DNA from: Gammaproteobacteria bacterium
GTDB lineage: Bacteria > Gemmatimonadota > Gemmatimonadetes > Longimicrobiales > Gaopeijiaceae
Assembly (NCBI GenBank): GCA_028820325.1
Contig: JAPPJO010000161.1
Location: 1-64,000 of the forward strand
Length of the DNA stretch: 64,000 nucleotides
Direction: 5' to 3'
This document shows, in pieces, positions 8,389 through 16,937 of the stretch; positions within the stretch are counted from its first letter, which is position 1; every line of letters begins with the position of its first letter. The notes below the pieces were generated by a model. The model was not told the DNA's origin and did no database searches. It worked only from the letters and a program-made list of their open reading frames with translations. The translations under genes were made by a program, and so were the position numbers.

Positions 8389-9098
8389 TCGCCGTCCCCG
8401 CCGTCGATCTCAGCGGCGGTCGCTGCGTCCAGTGGGTGGGCGGGCTTCCCGAGACCGAGCAGGTCTCCCTCCCCGACCCGGCCGCGGTCGCGGCGCGCTG
8501 GTGGCGCAAGGGCTTTCGCACCCTGCACGTCGTGGATCTGGACGCCGCGCTGGGCAGGGGCGACAACCGCGCCCTGGTGCGCGAACTGATCGCCGGCACG
8601 GAGGCGGTCACCCAGTTCGGGGGCGGGGTGCGCGACCGCGAGGGCATCGAGCGGGCGCTCGCGGCCGGTGCTGACCGGGTCATCGTGGGCACCCGGGCCG
8701 TCGAGGATGCACCGTGGCTCGCGCGCGCAGCGGCGGCGTTCCCCGACCAGGTCGTGGTCGCAGCCGACATGCGTGACGGGATGGTGCTGCGACGGGGCTG
8801 GACCCGCAGCAGCCAAACCACCATCGAGGACTTTCTGGCGGCGTTGGACGATCTTCCGCTGGCGGGCGTACTGTGCACGGACGTGGCGCGCGAGGGCCGC
8901 GTGCAGGGCAGCGACCTGCGTCGAGCCGGGACCGTCATCCGGGCGTCGCCGCATCCCGTATGGATGTCCGGGGGTATCAGTTCCGTCGAAGAGTTGCGGA
9001 GTCTGGGCGGGATGGGAGCCGCCGGAGCGGTCCTGGGTATGGCCCTCTACGACGGTACCCTGCCCGCCCGGGCGGTAGCGCGCGACTTCGGCGGATGA
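8385..9098 (+). CDS. hisA: Phosphoribosyl-formimino-AICAR ribotide isomerase
   Basis: 237 residues, a (beta/alpha)8 barrel that performs the Amadori rearrangement of ProFAR to PRFAR. The GTG start gives VIAVPAVDLSGGRCVQ with the first catalytic Asp (Asp8) in place; the second is in VLCTDVAREG. Phosphate-binding loops are visible as QFGGGVRDREGIE and WMSGGISSVEEL. No good Shine-Dalgarno precedes the GTG, which overlaps the end of the upstream mini-ORF. HisA resembles HisF, but this copy has the shorter HisA length and signature. Confidence 0.94.
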   Translation: MIAVPAVDLSGGRCVQWVGGLPETEQVSLPDPAAVAARWWRKGFRTLHVVDLDAALGRGDNRALVRELIAGTEAVTQFGGGVRDREGIERALAAGADRVIVGTRAVEDAPWLARAAAAFPDQVVVAADMRDGMVLRRGWTRSSQTTIEDFLAALDDLPLAGVLCTDVAREGRVQGSDLRRAGTVIRASPHPVWMSGGISSVEELRSLGGMGAAGAVLGMALYDGTLPARAVARDFGG

Positions 9099-9124
9099 GG
9101 CAATCGAAAGGCAAGGAGCGGTGA
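9095..9124 (+). CDS. Candidate bridging mini-ORF between hisA and hisB (9 codons)
   Basis: An ATG overlaps the hisA stop (ATGA at 9095-9098) and the frame encodes MRQSKGKER before a TGA that overlaps a GTG in frame with hisB (GTGA at 9121-9124). It contains the AAGGAG sequence that also serves hisB. It may exist only because of dense stop/start overlap, but it repeats the arrangement seen between hisH and hisA. Confidence 0.25.
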   Translation: MRQSKGKER

Positions 9125-9126
9125 CG

Positions 9127-9678
9127 ATGGCCCAGATCCTGCGCGAGACCGGCGAGACGCGGGTCCGCGTCGCGGTGGACCGCGGAGACCGCCCTCCCCG
9201 CATCGACACCGGGGACGGCTTTCTCGATCACATGCTCGTGACGTTCGCTCGCTACGCCGGGCTGGAGCTCGAGGTCGAGGCGCGCGGCGACCTGCACCAC
9301 CATCTCGTGGAGGACGTGGCGATCGCGCTCGGGATGGCGCTGGCCGACATCGTCCCCGAGCACGCGGCGCGCTACGGCTGGGCCCTGGTCCCGATGGACG
9401 AGGCGCTGGTCGAGGCCGCGATCGACACCGGCGGGCGCGCGTTTTACGCCGGCGATCTTCCCACGAGCCTCGCCGATCACTTCTTCCAGAGCCTGTCAAC
9501 GCATCTCGCCGCGACCCTGCACATCCGCGTCGTCCGGGGCCGCAACCGCCATCACGTGATCGAGGCCGCGGTGAAGGCGACGGGGTTCGCCCTGCGCCAG
9601 GCACTCGAGGAGGGCGACAGCGTCTTCAGCACCAAGGGCGCGGTGCGGGTCACCCGCGATCCCGCTCCCGACAACTAG
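9127..9678 (+). CDS. hisB: Imidazoleglycerol-phosphate dehydratase, monofunctional
   Basis: 183 residues. It dehydrates IGP to imidazole-acetol phosphate using manganese. Metal-binding motifs are present: FLDHMLVTFARY, DLHHHLVEDVAIALG, and the C-terminal NRHHVIEAAVKA. AAGGAG at 9113-9118 lies 8 bases before this ATG; an in-frame GTG at 9121 is an alternative that would add two residues and couple to the mini-ORF before it. There is no N-terminal HAD phosphatase domain, unlike the bifunctional enterobacterial enzyme, so histidinol-phosphate phosphatase must be encoded elsewhere. Confidence 0.95.
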   Translation: MAQILRETGETRVRVAVDRGDRPPRIDTGDGFLDHMLVTFARYAGLELEVEARGDLHHHLVEDVAIALGMALADIVPEHAARYGWALVPMDEALVEAAIDTGGRAFYAGDLPTSLADHFFQSLSTHLAATLHIRVVRGRNRHHVIEAAVKATGFALRQALEEGDSVFSTKGAVRVTRDPAPDN

Positions 9679-9685
9679 GTCCGGC

Positions 9686-10471
9686 ATGCTCCGCCCGCGC
9701 ATCGTGGTCTGCCTGGACGTCCGCGACGGACGCGTGGTCAAGGGAACCCGCTTCGTGAACCTGCGCGACGTGGGCGATCCGGTGGAGCTGGCCGGCCGCT
9801 ACGAGGCCGACGGGGCCGACGAGGTGGTCTTCCTGGACATCACCGCGTCCCACGAGGGTCGCGCCACGCTGCTGGACACGGTGCGCAGGACGGCGGAGGC
9901 CCTGTTCATCCCGCTGACGGTCGGGGGCGGCGTGGGAACCGTGGACGATGTGGGCGCGCTGTTGCGGGCCGGTGCCGACAAGGTGAGCGTTAACTCCGCC
10001 CTCGCCCGCGAGCCGGAACTCGCCGCCGAGGCCGCGGCGCGCTACGGCAGCCAGTGCCTTGTCGCCAGCGTGGACGCGGCCCGCGAGGGGGATGGATGGC
10101 GCGTGTACACGCACGGGGGCAGGTTGCCCAGAGACCTGGACGCGGTCGAGTGGGCTGCAGAATGCGCGCGCCGGGGGGCGGGCGAGATCCTTCTCACCAG
10201 CATCGACCGGGACGGCTCGCGCATCGGATACGATCTGGAGCTGACCCGGCAGGTCGCCTCGCGGGTATCGGTACCCGTGGTGGCCTCCGGCGGGGGTGGT
10301 TCGGCGGAGGACGTGCTGGATGTGCTCACCGCGGGAGGAGCTTCGGCCGCCCTGCTGGCCGGCATCCTTCACGACGGTGTGACCACCGTGACGAACATAA
10401 AGTCCGCACTCACGGCGCGCGGGATGTCGATGCGCGCTTCGAACGGCGCTGAAAGGAGCAGCCAGAGATGA
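9686..10471 (+). CDS. hisF: Imidazole glycerol phosphate synthase, cyclase subunit
   Basis: 261 residues, a (beta/alpha)8 barrel that joins HisH-derived ammonia to PRFAR, giving IGP and AICAR. The catalytic Asp residues are in VVCLDVRDGRVVKG and in LTSIDRDGS. VGGGVGTVDDV and VASGGGGSAEDV are the phosphate-binding loops. The ATG is 7 bases after hisB. The stop overlaps the hisIE ATG. The last ~10 residues (MRASNGAERSSQR) extend beyond the usual end. Confidence 0.95.
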   Translation: MLRPRIVVCLDVRDGRVVKGTRFVNLRDVGDPVELAGRYEADGADEVVFLDITASHEGRATLLDTVRRTAEALFIPLTVGGGVGTVDDVGALLRAGADKVSVNSALAREPELAAEAAARYGSQCLVASVDAAREGDGWRVYTHGGRLPRDLDAVEWAAECARRGAGEILLTSIDRDGSRIGYDLELTRQVASRVSVPVVASGGGGSAEDVLDVLTAGGASAALLAGILHDGVTTVTNIKSALTARGMSMRASNGAERSSQR

Positions 10472-11232
10472 CCGTCCCACCGGATGCAGGGACCCGAAAC
10501 GGGCCGCCGGCCACGCTTCCCGGCCGCCACATTCAGCATACCCGCGACCTGGCCTACGTCAGTTTCGACTCCGATGGCCTCGTTCCCGCGATCGCACAGG
10601 ACGCCAGGACCGGCGAAATGCTCATGCTGGCGTACGCCAACCGCACCTCTCTCGCCCTGACCCTGGATACGGGCCAGATGTATTTCTGGTCCCGAAGCAG
10701 AAAGGAGATCTGGCGCAAAGGCGCGACATCCGGGAACGTACTCTCGCTGGTATCGCTGCATATGGACTGCGATGCGGACGCGGTGCTGGCGAAGGTGCGC
10801 CCGGCCGGGCCGGTATGCCACACGGGGACGCGAACCTGCTTCGTCGACCCGGGGAAGCACGAACCGGAGCCGACCGCCGCCGCGTCCGAGGAGGACGACC
10901 CGGAGGGACGACCCACCTTCCGCGGGGGCGAGGTGCTGGACAATCTCTGGGTCACCCTGCGCTCGCGTGCCGCGGAAATGCCGCCGGGAAGCAACACCGC
11001 GCGCCTGCTCGCGGACAGGAATCTCCGTCTCAAGAAGCTGGGCGAGGAGCTGGTGGAGCTGACCGTCGCCCTGACCCGGCGCGACCCCGCGGCGATAACC
11101 GGGGAAGCGGCTGACCTGCTGTACCACCTGATGGTCGCGCTGATGGGTGCCGGCGTCTCGCTCCACACCGTCGGCGCCGAACTCGCCCGCCGAGCGGGCG
11201 ACGATCCACCTGGAAGGAGGAATGACCCATGA
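10468..11232 (+). CDS. hisIE: Bifunctional phosphoribosyl-AMP cyclohydrolase / phosphoribosyl-ATP pyrophosphatase
   Basis: 254 residues carrying steps 2 and 3 of the pathway. The HisI half (about 30-135) shows MLMLAYANRTSLALTL, YFWSRSRKEIWRKGATSGN, the metal-binding MDCDADAVL and CHTGTRTCF. The HisE half (about 150-245) shows RNLRLKKLGEELVELTVAL and the GEAADLLYHLMVAL helix. A ~25-residue acidic linker joins them. The gene starts inside the hisF stop and ends inside the next gene's start (ATGA). The domain order I-E matches known fusions. Confidence 0.94.
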   Translation: MTVPPDAGTRNGPPATLPGRHIQHTRDLAYVSFDSDGLVPAIAQDARTGEMLMLAYANRTSLALTLDTGQMYFWSRSRKEIWRKGATSGNVLSLVSLHMDCDADAVLAKVRPAGPVCHTGTRTCFVDPGKHEPEPTAAASEEDDPEGRPTFRGGEVLDNLWVTLRSRAAEMPPGSNTARLLADRNLRLKKLGEELVELTVALTRRDPAAITGEAADLLYHLMVALMGAGVSLHTVGAELARRAGDDPPGRRNDP

Positions 11233-12122
11233 CGTCCGCATTGCTTGCCATACTCACCATCGTCGCCGGCGGGCTCATCCGCCTGTTTTCCACCACCACG
11301 GGCCGCAATCCCGGCATGACCCGGCTCATCTCCTACGGGGTGATGGCGGCAGGCGTCGCGCTGCTGGCGATGAACTCCGTCATCCTGATCGATGTCGGCG
11401 AGGTCGGGGTGGAGCACTTTCTGGGACGGGTCAACCAGCGCGCACACGCGCAGGGGGTCCACGTCGTGAATCCCCTCGCGAACATCGAAAAGATGTCGGT
11501 GCGCGAGCAGAGCTTCCCGCAGGGAGGGACCGTCGAGCGCATCGAGGCACAGACCAGCGAGCAGTTGAACGTGACGCTGGAGGTGTCGGTTCTCTATCAG
11601 ATCGAGCCCAGCCGGACTCCCACGCTCTTTCAGGAGCTGGGGACGGAGCGCCAGATCACCGCGGCCATCGTACTCAACTCAGTGCGCAACGGAGTCCGCG
11701 ACGCGGTCGCAACGCGCTCCATCAACGAGATCTTCTCCCCGGACCGGGCGGAGCTGTCCGACAACATCGAGGCCGCCATCCAGGCCAGCGCCGAGGACCG
11801 CATCAACGTGGTGCAGGCGTTCGTGCGCGACATCCAGGCCCCGGAGGGCGTGCGCCAGGCCATCGAGGAGCGCCAGCAGCGCGAACAGCAGGTGGCCCAG
11901 GAGCGCTTCCAGACCGAGATCATCCAGGAGCGCGCCCGCCAGCAGATCGAGGAGGCGAGGGGCATCGCCGAGGCCCAGCGGATCATCTCCGAGGGCCTGA
12001 CCCCCGAGTACCTGACGTTCCACTACATCGAGAAGCTGGGCGAGCTGCCCGCGGGTTCGGTGGTGTACGTGCCCACCGAGGGCGGGATCCCCCTGATGCG
12101 GTCCCTCGGCGGGAGCGACTAG
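11229..12122 (+). CDS. SPFH/prohibitin-family membrane protein
   Basis: 297 residues. An N-terminal segment (about 1-20) and a second one near 33-52 are hydrophobic and likely anchor the protein. The SPFH domain follows (VNQRAHAQGVHVVNPLANIEKM … RDAVATRSINEIFS). The region from about 205 to 260 is Glu/Gln/Arg-rich (EERQQREQQVAQERFQ) and should form a coiled coil for oligomerisation. Prohibitin-like proteins make ring assemblies in membranes and can interact with FtsH proteases. GGAGG precedes the ATG, which also overlaps the hisIE stop, so it is coupled to histidine synthesis genes with no evident functional link. Confidence 0.88.
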   Translation: MTSALLAILTIVAGGLIRLFSTTTGRNPGMTRLISYGVMAAGVALLAMNSVILIDVGEVGVEHFLGRVNQRAHAQGVHVVNPLANIEKMSVREQSFPQGGTVERIEAQTSEQLNVTLEVSVLYQIEPSRTPTLFQELGTERQITAAIVLNSVRNGVRDAVATRSINEIFSPDRAELSDNIEAAIQASAEDRINVVQAFVRDIQAPEGVRQAIEERQQREQQVAQERFQTEIIQERARQQIEEARGIAEAQRIISEGLTPEYLTFHYIEKLGELPAGSVVYVPTEGGIPLMRSLGGSD

Positions 12123-12147
12123 CGGCCCGCAGACCGCTACCCGGTTG

Positions 12148-13212
12148 ATGGGAAGGGGAAGGCGCCTGCTGCTGCTGGGGGTCGCGGCCACCGCGCTGGT
12201 GGCTGCGGCGACGTCGTGCTCACCCCTGTACGTCCTGCGCGCGGGATGGGAGGAGGCGCGCATCCTCACGGCCCGGCGGCCGATCGAGGACGTCATCGTC
12301 GACCCGGACACCGACGACCGCACGCGCGGCAAGCTCACCTTCGCCCGCCTGGCGCGCGCCTTCGCCATCGAGGAGCTGGGGCTCGATGTCGGCGACTCCT
12401 ACACCACCTACACGCACCTCGACCGCGACACTCTGGCGATGGTGCTGTCCGCGGCCGAGCAGGACCGCCTGGCGGCGAGGACATGGTGGTTTCCGGTGGT
12501 GGGCCGGGTTCCCTACCGGGGATTCTTCGACCTGGACGATGCCCTCGACGAACAGCGCAAGCTGGAAGACGAGGGATTCGACACCTGGCTGCGCCCCACC
12601 TCCGCCTTCAGCACCCTGGGGTGGTTCTCGGACCCGCTGATGTCGACGGTGCTGCGCCAGGACGAGATCGGGGTGGTGCAGACCATCCTGCACGAAGTCT
12701 CGCACGCCCACCTATGGGTGCCGGGGAGCGTCCGCTTCAACGAGAGCTTCGCCACCTTCGTGGGCGACGCCGGCGCGGCCGCGTTCTTCTGCGCCGACTC
12801 GGGCGAGATCCCGACCGTGCGCTGCACGCGCGCGCGGCAGCGGTGGGGCGATGCGATGAAGTTCTCGGTCTTCCTGGACGGCCTGGTGGCGGACCTGGAG
12901 CGCGTTTACGGCGATGCCGGGCTCACCCGCGAGGAACGCCTGTCGGCGCGTGAACGGATCTTCACGGAGGCGCTGGAGCGCTTCACCGCCGAAGTGCAGC
13001 CGACCTTCGAGGCCAGCACCTACGCGGGGTTCGTGGACACTCCGCTCAACAACGCCACGCTGCTCGCGCGCATGCGCTACTATCACCGGTTGCCCGACTT
13101 CCAGGCGCTGCTCGATGCACACGGCGGCGATCTGGGCTCGGCCATCGCGGCGATCAAGGCGGGGACCGAGGAAGCCGGGGACCCGTTCGAGGTGCTCGGT
13201 AACCCGGGATAG
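12148..13212 (+). CDS. Putative zinc aminopeptidase lipoprotein (COG4324-like)
   Basis: 354 residues. The N-terminus is a lipoprotein signal ending in ATSC at about residue 25, so the protein is probably envelope-anchored. H182-E-x-x-H186 (ILHEVSHAHLW) with N198-E199-SFATFVG downstream forms a gluzincin-type site: two His plus the second Glu bind zinc. The WFPVVGRVPYRGFFD stretch is characteristic of the COG4324 predicted aminopeptidases as I remember them. An in-frame TTG at 12145 is possible, but the adjacent ATG is used here. Lies 25 bases after the prohibitin gene on the same strand. Confidence 0.8.
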   Translation: MGRGRRLLLLGVAATALVAAATSCSPLYVLRAGWEEARILTARRPIEDVIVDPDTDDRTRGKLTFARLARAFAIEELGLDVGDSYTTYTHLDRDTLAMVLSAAEQDRLAARTWWFPVVGRVPYRGFFDLDDALDEQRKLEDEGFDTWLRPTSAFSTLGWFSDPLMSTVLRQDEIGVVQTILHEVSHAHLWVPGSVRFNESFATFVGDAGAAAFFCADSGEIPTVRCTRARQRWGDAMKFSVFLDGLVADLERVYGDAGLTREERLSARERIFTEALERFTAEVQPTFEASTYAGFVDTPLNNATLLARMRYYHRLPDFQALLDAHGGDLGSAIAAIKAGTEEAGDPFEVLGNPG

Positions 13213-13279
13213 ACGTACAATGGACGAAATTCGCCCCAACCGACCCCGGCAGTGGACATGCAGCGACAGGAGAAGACCA

Positions 13280-14302
13280 ATGACCACCACCGCAAGCCCC
13301 ACGACGCACATGTGCGCCGCGCTGTCACTCGCCGCGCTGCTGGCCCTCGCGCCGCCGCATCCGGGCGCGGCGCAGTCCCATAGCCCGCCCGCCGAGCCGC
13401 CCGCCGAGTGGGGGCCGATCTCGATCAACCTGGAGGAGTTCGAGTACCCGCATCCGGTGGAGTTCATGAACCTGCGCGTCTACGACCAGGATGTGCGGAT
13501 CGCCTACATGGACATCGCTCCGGTCGGGCCCGCGAACGGTCGCGCCGCGGTCTTCCTCCATGGAGGCAGCTACTACGGCTGGTACTGGAAGAGCCAGATC
13601 GAGGCCCTCGCCAACGAGGGGTACCGGGTCGTCGTGAAGGACCGGCTCGGCTGGGGAAAATCGTCCAAGCCGATTCTGCCGTACAGCATGAGCCTGCACG
13701 CCTCGAACACGGCCAGGCTCATGGAACACCTCGGCATCTCCGAGGCCGCTGTCATCGGACACTCCATGGGCGGGCAGATGGCGACCCGTTTCGCCTTCCT
13801 GTATCCGGAGAAGACGACTCATCTGGTCACCATCAACCAGATCGGTCTGACCGACAACCGCGCCGGGCGCGGGTTTCGTCCGTTCGATGGCGAGATCGAC
13901 GCCGACCCGGACCTCCAGCGCGCCTACGAGGCGGACGTGCGGACCGACACGCGCCGCTACGTGGAGTGGAAGCCGGAGTACCTTGACCACCTGCGCATCC
14001 GGCACGGCCAGCGGCTGAGCGGGGACTGGCCCCGGCTCGCGTACGTGCGCCGGCTCGGCGGCAACCTGCGCTCGATGGACACCATCGTGGACGATTGGCC
14101 GCACATCAGGACGAAGGCGCTGATCCTCGGCGGCGAGATCGACGGACCGGACTTTCCCGCCAACGCCCGCCGGGCCGCCGGGATCCTGCCCAACGGGGAG
14201 CTCTTTCTCATCCCGAACATCGGCCACAACCCCCACGAGGAGGCGCCGGACATCGTCAACGCGGAGCTGATCCGCTTCCTGGGCACCGATCCCCGCGAGT
14301 AG
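13280..14302 (+). CDS. Secreted alpha/beta hydrolase
   Basis: 340 residues. AGGAGA six bases before the ATG fixes the start; the signal peptide (ALSLAALLALAPPHPGAAQ) indicates export. The alpha/beta-hydrolase fold is shown by FLHGGSYYG (oxyanion), DRLGWGKSS, nucleophile Ser162 in VIGHSMGGQMA, a later Asp region in GGEIDGPDFP and the catalytic His in IPNIGHNPH. Substrate is unknown; the family covers esterases, lipases and epoxide hydrolases. It follows the aminopeptidase and precedes leuS by 30 bases. Confidence 0.85.
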   Translation: MTTTASPTTHMCAALSLAALLALAPPHPGAAQSHSPPAEPPAEWGPISINLEEFEYPHPVEFMNLRVYDQDVRIAYMDIAPVGPANGRAAVFLHGGSYYGWYWKSQIEALANEGYRVVVKDRLGWGKSSKPILPYSMSLHASNTARLMEHLGISEAAVIGHSMGGQMATRFAFLYPEKTTHLVTINQIGLTDNRAGRGFRPFDGEIDADPDLQRAYEADVRTDTRRYVEWKPEYLDHLRIRHGQRLSGDWPRLAYVRRLGGNLRSMDTIVDDWPHIRTKALILGGEIDGPDFPANARRAAGILPNGELFLIPNIGHNPHEEAPDIVNAELIRFLGTDPRE

Positions 14303-14332
14303 CTTGCGAGAGGCCGGACCCGGGGCGAACGT

Positions 14333-16792
14333 ATGGGCATGGAAGAGAGGCCCTCCCCGAGCTACTCCCCCTCCCAGGTCGAAGCGAAGTGGCAGCGGAT
14401 CTGGGAGGAACGCGGCGCCAACTCCTTCTCGACAGAGGAGCTTCGCGGTTCCCGGTCGCCCTACTTCAACCTGATGATGTTCCCCTACCCCTCTGCGGAG
14501 GGGCTTCACGTGGGCAACATCTACGCCTTCACCGGGGCGGACATCCACGGGCGCTTCCAGCGGCTGCGCGGCCACGATGTCTTCGAGCCCATCGGCTTCG
14601 ACGCCTTCGGCATCCACTCCGAGAACTTCGCGCTGAAGCACGGGACGCATCCCATGGATCTGATCCCGGCGAACGTGGCCAACTTCACGCGCCAGCTGCG
14701 CCGCATCGGCGGGATGTTCGACTGGGATCACTCGGTGGACACGACTGCCCCCGACTACTATCGCTGGACCCAGTGGATCTTCCTGAAGCTGTTCGAGGCC
14801 GGGCTCGCGGAGCGCAAGAAGGCGCCGGTCAACTGGTGTACGTCGTGCAAGACGGTGCTGGCCAACGAACAGGTCGAGGACGGCCGCTGCGAGCGCTGCG
14901 ACGCCACCGTCGAACAGCGCGTGATCGCGCAGTGGTTCTTCCGCATCAGCGACTACTCGCAGCGGCTGCTCAACAACCTGGACCACATCGACTGGTCGGA
15001 GTCGACGCGCAAGGCGCAGGCCAACTGGATCGGCCGCAGCGAGGGCGCCCGACTCGTATTCCCGGTGGCCGGCTCGGATGACGTGATCGAGGTCTTCACC
15101 ACCCGCCCGGACACGATCTTCGGGGCGACGTACATGGTACTCGCGCCCGAGCACCCGCTGGTGGAGCGCATCACCGCCCCGTCCCACCGCGACGACGTGC
15201 GCGCGTACGTGGACCGCGTGGCCGCGATGGACGTGGTCAGCCGCCAGAAGACCGCCGGCGAGAAGAAGACCGGCGTCTTCACCGGAGGCTACTGCGTGAA
15301 CCCCGCAACCGGGGCCGAAATCCCGATCTGGATCGCCGACTACGTGCTGGCGGGGTACGGCACCGGGGCGATCATGGCGGTGCCCGGCCACGACGAGCGC
15401 GACTTCGAGTTCGCGAACGAGTTCGGATTGCCGGTGGTGCGCGTGGTGGCGGGACCCGGGGACGCCGCCGACACCCCGCTCGAGGAAGCCTACACCGACC
15501 ACGATGCCGGCCACATGGTCAACTCCGGCCGCTTCGACGGGATGAGCGTCGCGGAGGGGAAGGCCGCCATCACCGCCGACCTGGCGGAGCGGGGACTGGG
15601 CGAGCAGCAGGTCAACTACCAGTTGCGCGACTGGTGCATATCGCGCCAGCGCTACTGGGGCCCGCCCATCCCCATCGTGTACTGCCCCGAGTGCGGCGCA
15701 GTCCCGGTTCCCGAGCGCGAACTGCCGGTGATCCTTCCCCGCGTCGAGGACTTCAAGCCCGACGACGACGGCGTGAGCCCGCTCGCGCGCGTGGAGTCGT
15801 GGTACAGCGTGGACTGTCCGGCCTGCGGAGCCGCCGCGCGCCGCGAGACCGACGTCTCGGACACCTTCCTGGACAGCTCCTGGTATTTCCTGCGCTATCC
15901 CTCGGTCGGAGACGACGCAATCGCCTTCGACCCCGACATCACCCGGCGCTGGCTGCCGGTGAACAGCTACATCGGCGGCAACGAGCACGCGGTGCTGCAC
16001 CTGATGTACGCGCGCTTCATCACCATGGCGCTTCACGACATCGGGCTGCTGGACTTCGAGGAGCCCTTCACCCGCTTCCGCGCCCACGGCATCATCGTCA
16101 AGGACGGGCGCAAGATGTCGAAGACCAGGGGCAACGTGGTCACGCCCGATCCGGTCATCGAGGAATTCGGCGCCGACACCTTCCGCCTGTACCTGATGTT
16201 CCTGGGACCCTTCACCGAGGGCGGGGACTATCGCGACGACGGCATCCGGGGACCGCTCGGCTTTCTGAGGAGGCTCTGGGACACCGTGCTGCGCGCCGCG
16301 GACAACGATGCGGCTCCCGATCCCCGCCTCGAAGGGCAGTTGCACCGCACCATCGAGCAGGTGACGCGCCAGATCGCGGATCTCCAGTACAACACCTGCA
16401 TCTCGGGGATGATGGAGTACCTGAACGCGGTGCGCGCGGGGGGACGGCGGCCGGCGCGGGCCGAGATCGAGCCCGTGGTGCTGATGGTGGCGCCCTTCGC
16501 GCCGCACATCGCCGAGGAGCTGTGGGAGCGGCTCGGGCATGGAGGCGGCGTCTTCGGACGCGCCCGCTGGCCCGAATACGATCCCGAGAAGGCCAGGCGG
16601 CGCATCGTCAAGCTTGCGGTACAGGTCAACGGCAAGGTGCGCGGCACCATCGAGGGGCCTTCGGAGATGAGCCGGGACGATGCGGAGGCGCTCGCGCGCG
16701 AGCAGGAGAACGTCGCGCGCTTCCTCCAGAACGGGTCCGTGCGACGGGTGATCTACGTGCCGGGGCGGCTGATCAACCTGGTGGTCGGGTGA
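14333..16792 (+). CDS. leuS: Leucyl-tRNA synthetase
   Basis: 819 residues, class I synthetase. The HIGH-type motif appears as H59-V-G-N62 (EGLHVGNIYAF), with Asn in place of the last His, and KMSKT starts at Lys594. The zinc-binding CTSCKTVL…CERC pair, an editing (CP1) domain with TTRPDTIFGATYM and GYGTGAIMAVPGHDERD, and an anticodon-binding C-terminal region (VVLMVAPFAPHIAEELWERL) identify LeuRS. The usual bacterial GLPAEN is replaced by GIHSEN, so it is a divergent form. A second ATG two codons in could also be used. Confidence 0.92.
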   Translation: MGMEERPSPSYSPSQVEAKWQRIWEERGANSFSTEELRGSRSPYFNLMMFPYPSAEGLHVGNIYAFTGADIHGRFQRLRGHDVFEPIGFDAFGIHSENFALKHGTHPMDLIPANVANFTRQLRRIGGMFDWDHSVDTTAPDYYRWTQWIFLKLFEAGLAERKKAPVNWCTSCKTVLANEQVEDGRCERCDATVEQRVIAQWFFRISDYSQRLLNNLDHIDWSESTRKAQANWIGRSEGARLVFPVAGSDDVIEVFTTRPDTIFGATYMVLAPEHPLVERITAPSHRDDVRAYVDRVAAMDVVSRQKTAGEKKTGVFTGGYCVNPATGAEIPIWIADYVLAGYGTGAIMAVPGHDERDFEFANEFGLPVVRVVAGPGDAADTPLEEAYTDHDAGHMVNSGRFDGMSVAEGKAAITADLAERGLGEQQVNYQLRDWCISRQRYWGPPIPIVYCPECGAVPVPERELPVILPRVEDFKPDDDGVSPLARVESWYSVDCPACGAAARRETDVSDTFLDSSWYFLRYPSVGDDAIAFDPDITRRWLPVNSYIGGNEHAVLHLMYARFITMALHDIGLLDFEEPFTRFRAHGIIVKDGRKMSKTRGNVVTPDPVIEEFGADTFRLYLMFLGPFTEGGDYRDDGIRGPLGFLRRLWDTVLRAADNDAAPDPRLEGQLHRTIEQVTRQIADLQYNTCISGMMEYLNAVRAGGRRPARAEIEPVVLMVAPFAPHIAEELWERLGHGGGVFGRARWPEYDPEKARRRIVKLAVQVNGKVRGTIEGPSEMSRDDAEALAREQENVARFLQNGSVRRVIYVPGRLINLVVG

Positions 16793-16876
16793 GGTTGTTC
16801 CGTCCCGACGCGCGGCCGCGCCACGCGAACCCCATCCGCTGATGCGACGTTCCACGTCCTCGCCGCCCGTCGACTA

Positions 16877-16906
16877 TGCGTTTTACACAATTTACGCATT
16901 TTGCGT
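16877..16906. promoter_or_regulatory. AT-rich nested dyad upstream of transketolase
   Basis: In an otherwise G+C-rich gap, TGCGT (16877-16881), ACGCA (16894-16898) and TGCGT (16902-16906) make two alternative inverted repeats; ACGCA-TTT-TGCGT is a compact perfect dyad. The surrounding bases (TTTTACACAATTTACG) are AT-rich as in a promoter. It ends ~31 bases before the transketolase ATG, so it is well placed for an operator or core promoter. No regulator can be named. Confidence 0.4.
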
Positions 16907-16937
16907 ATTTGCTCCCGCATCCTGAGGAAAGGCTGAA

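Noticed and set aside
13325..16855. Very long open frame antisense to leuS (more than 1100 codons)
   Set aside because: leuS on the other strand is unmistakable; in G+C-rich DNA the antisense frame stays open because stop codons are rare. Its sequence is Arg/His/Val-rich without any domain.
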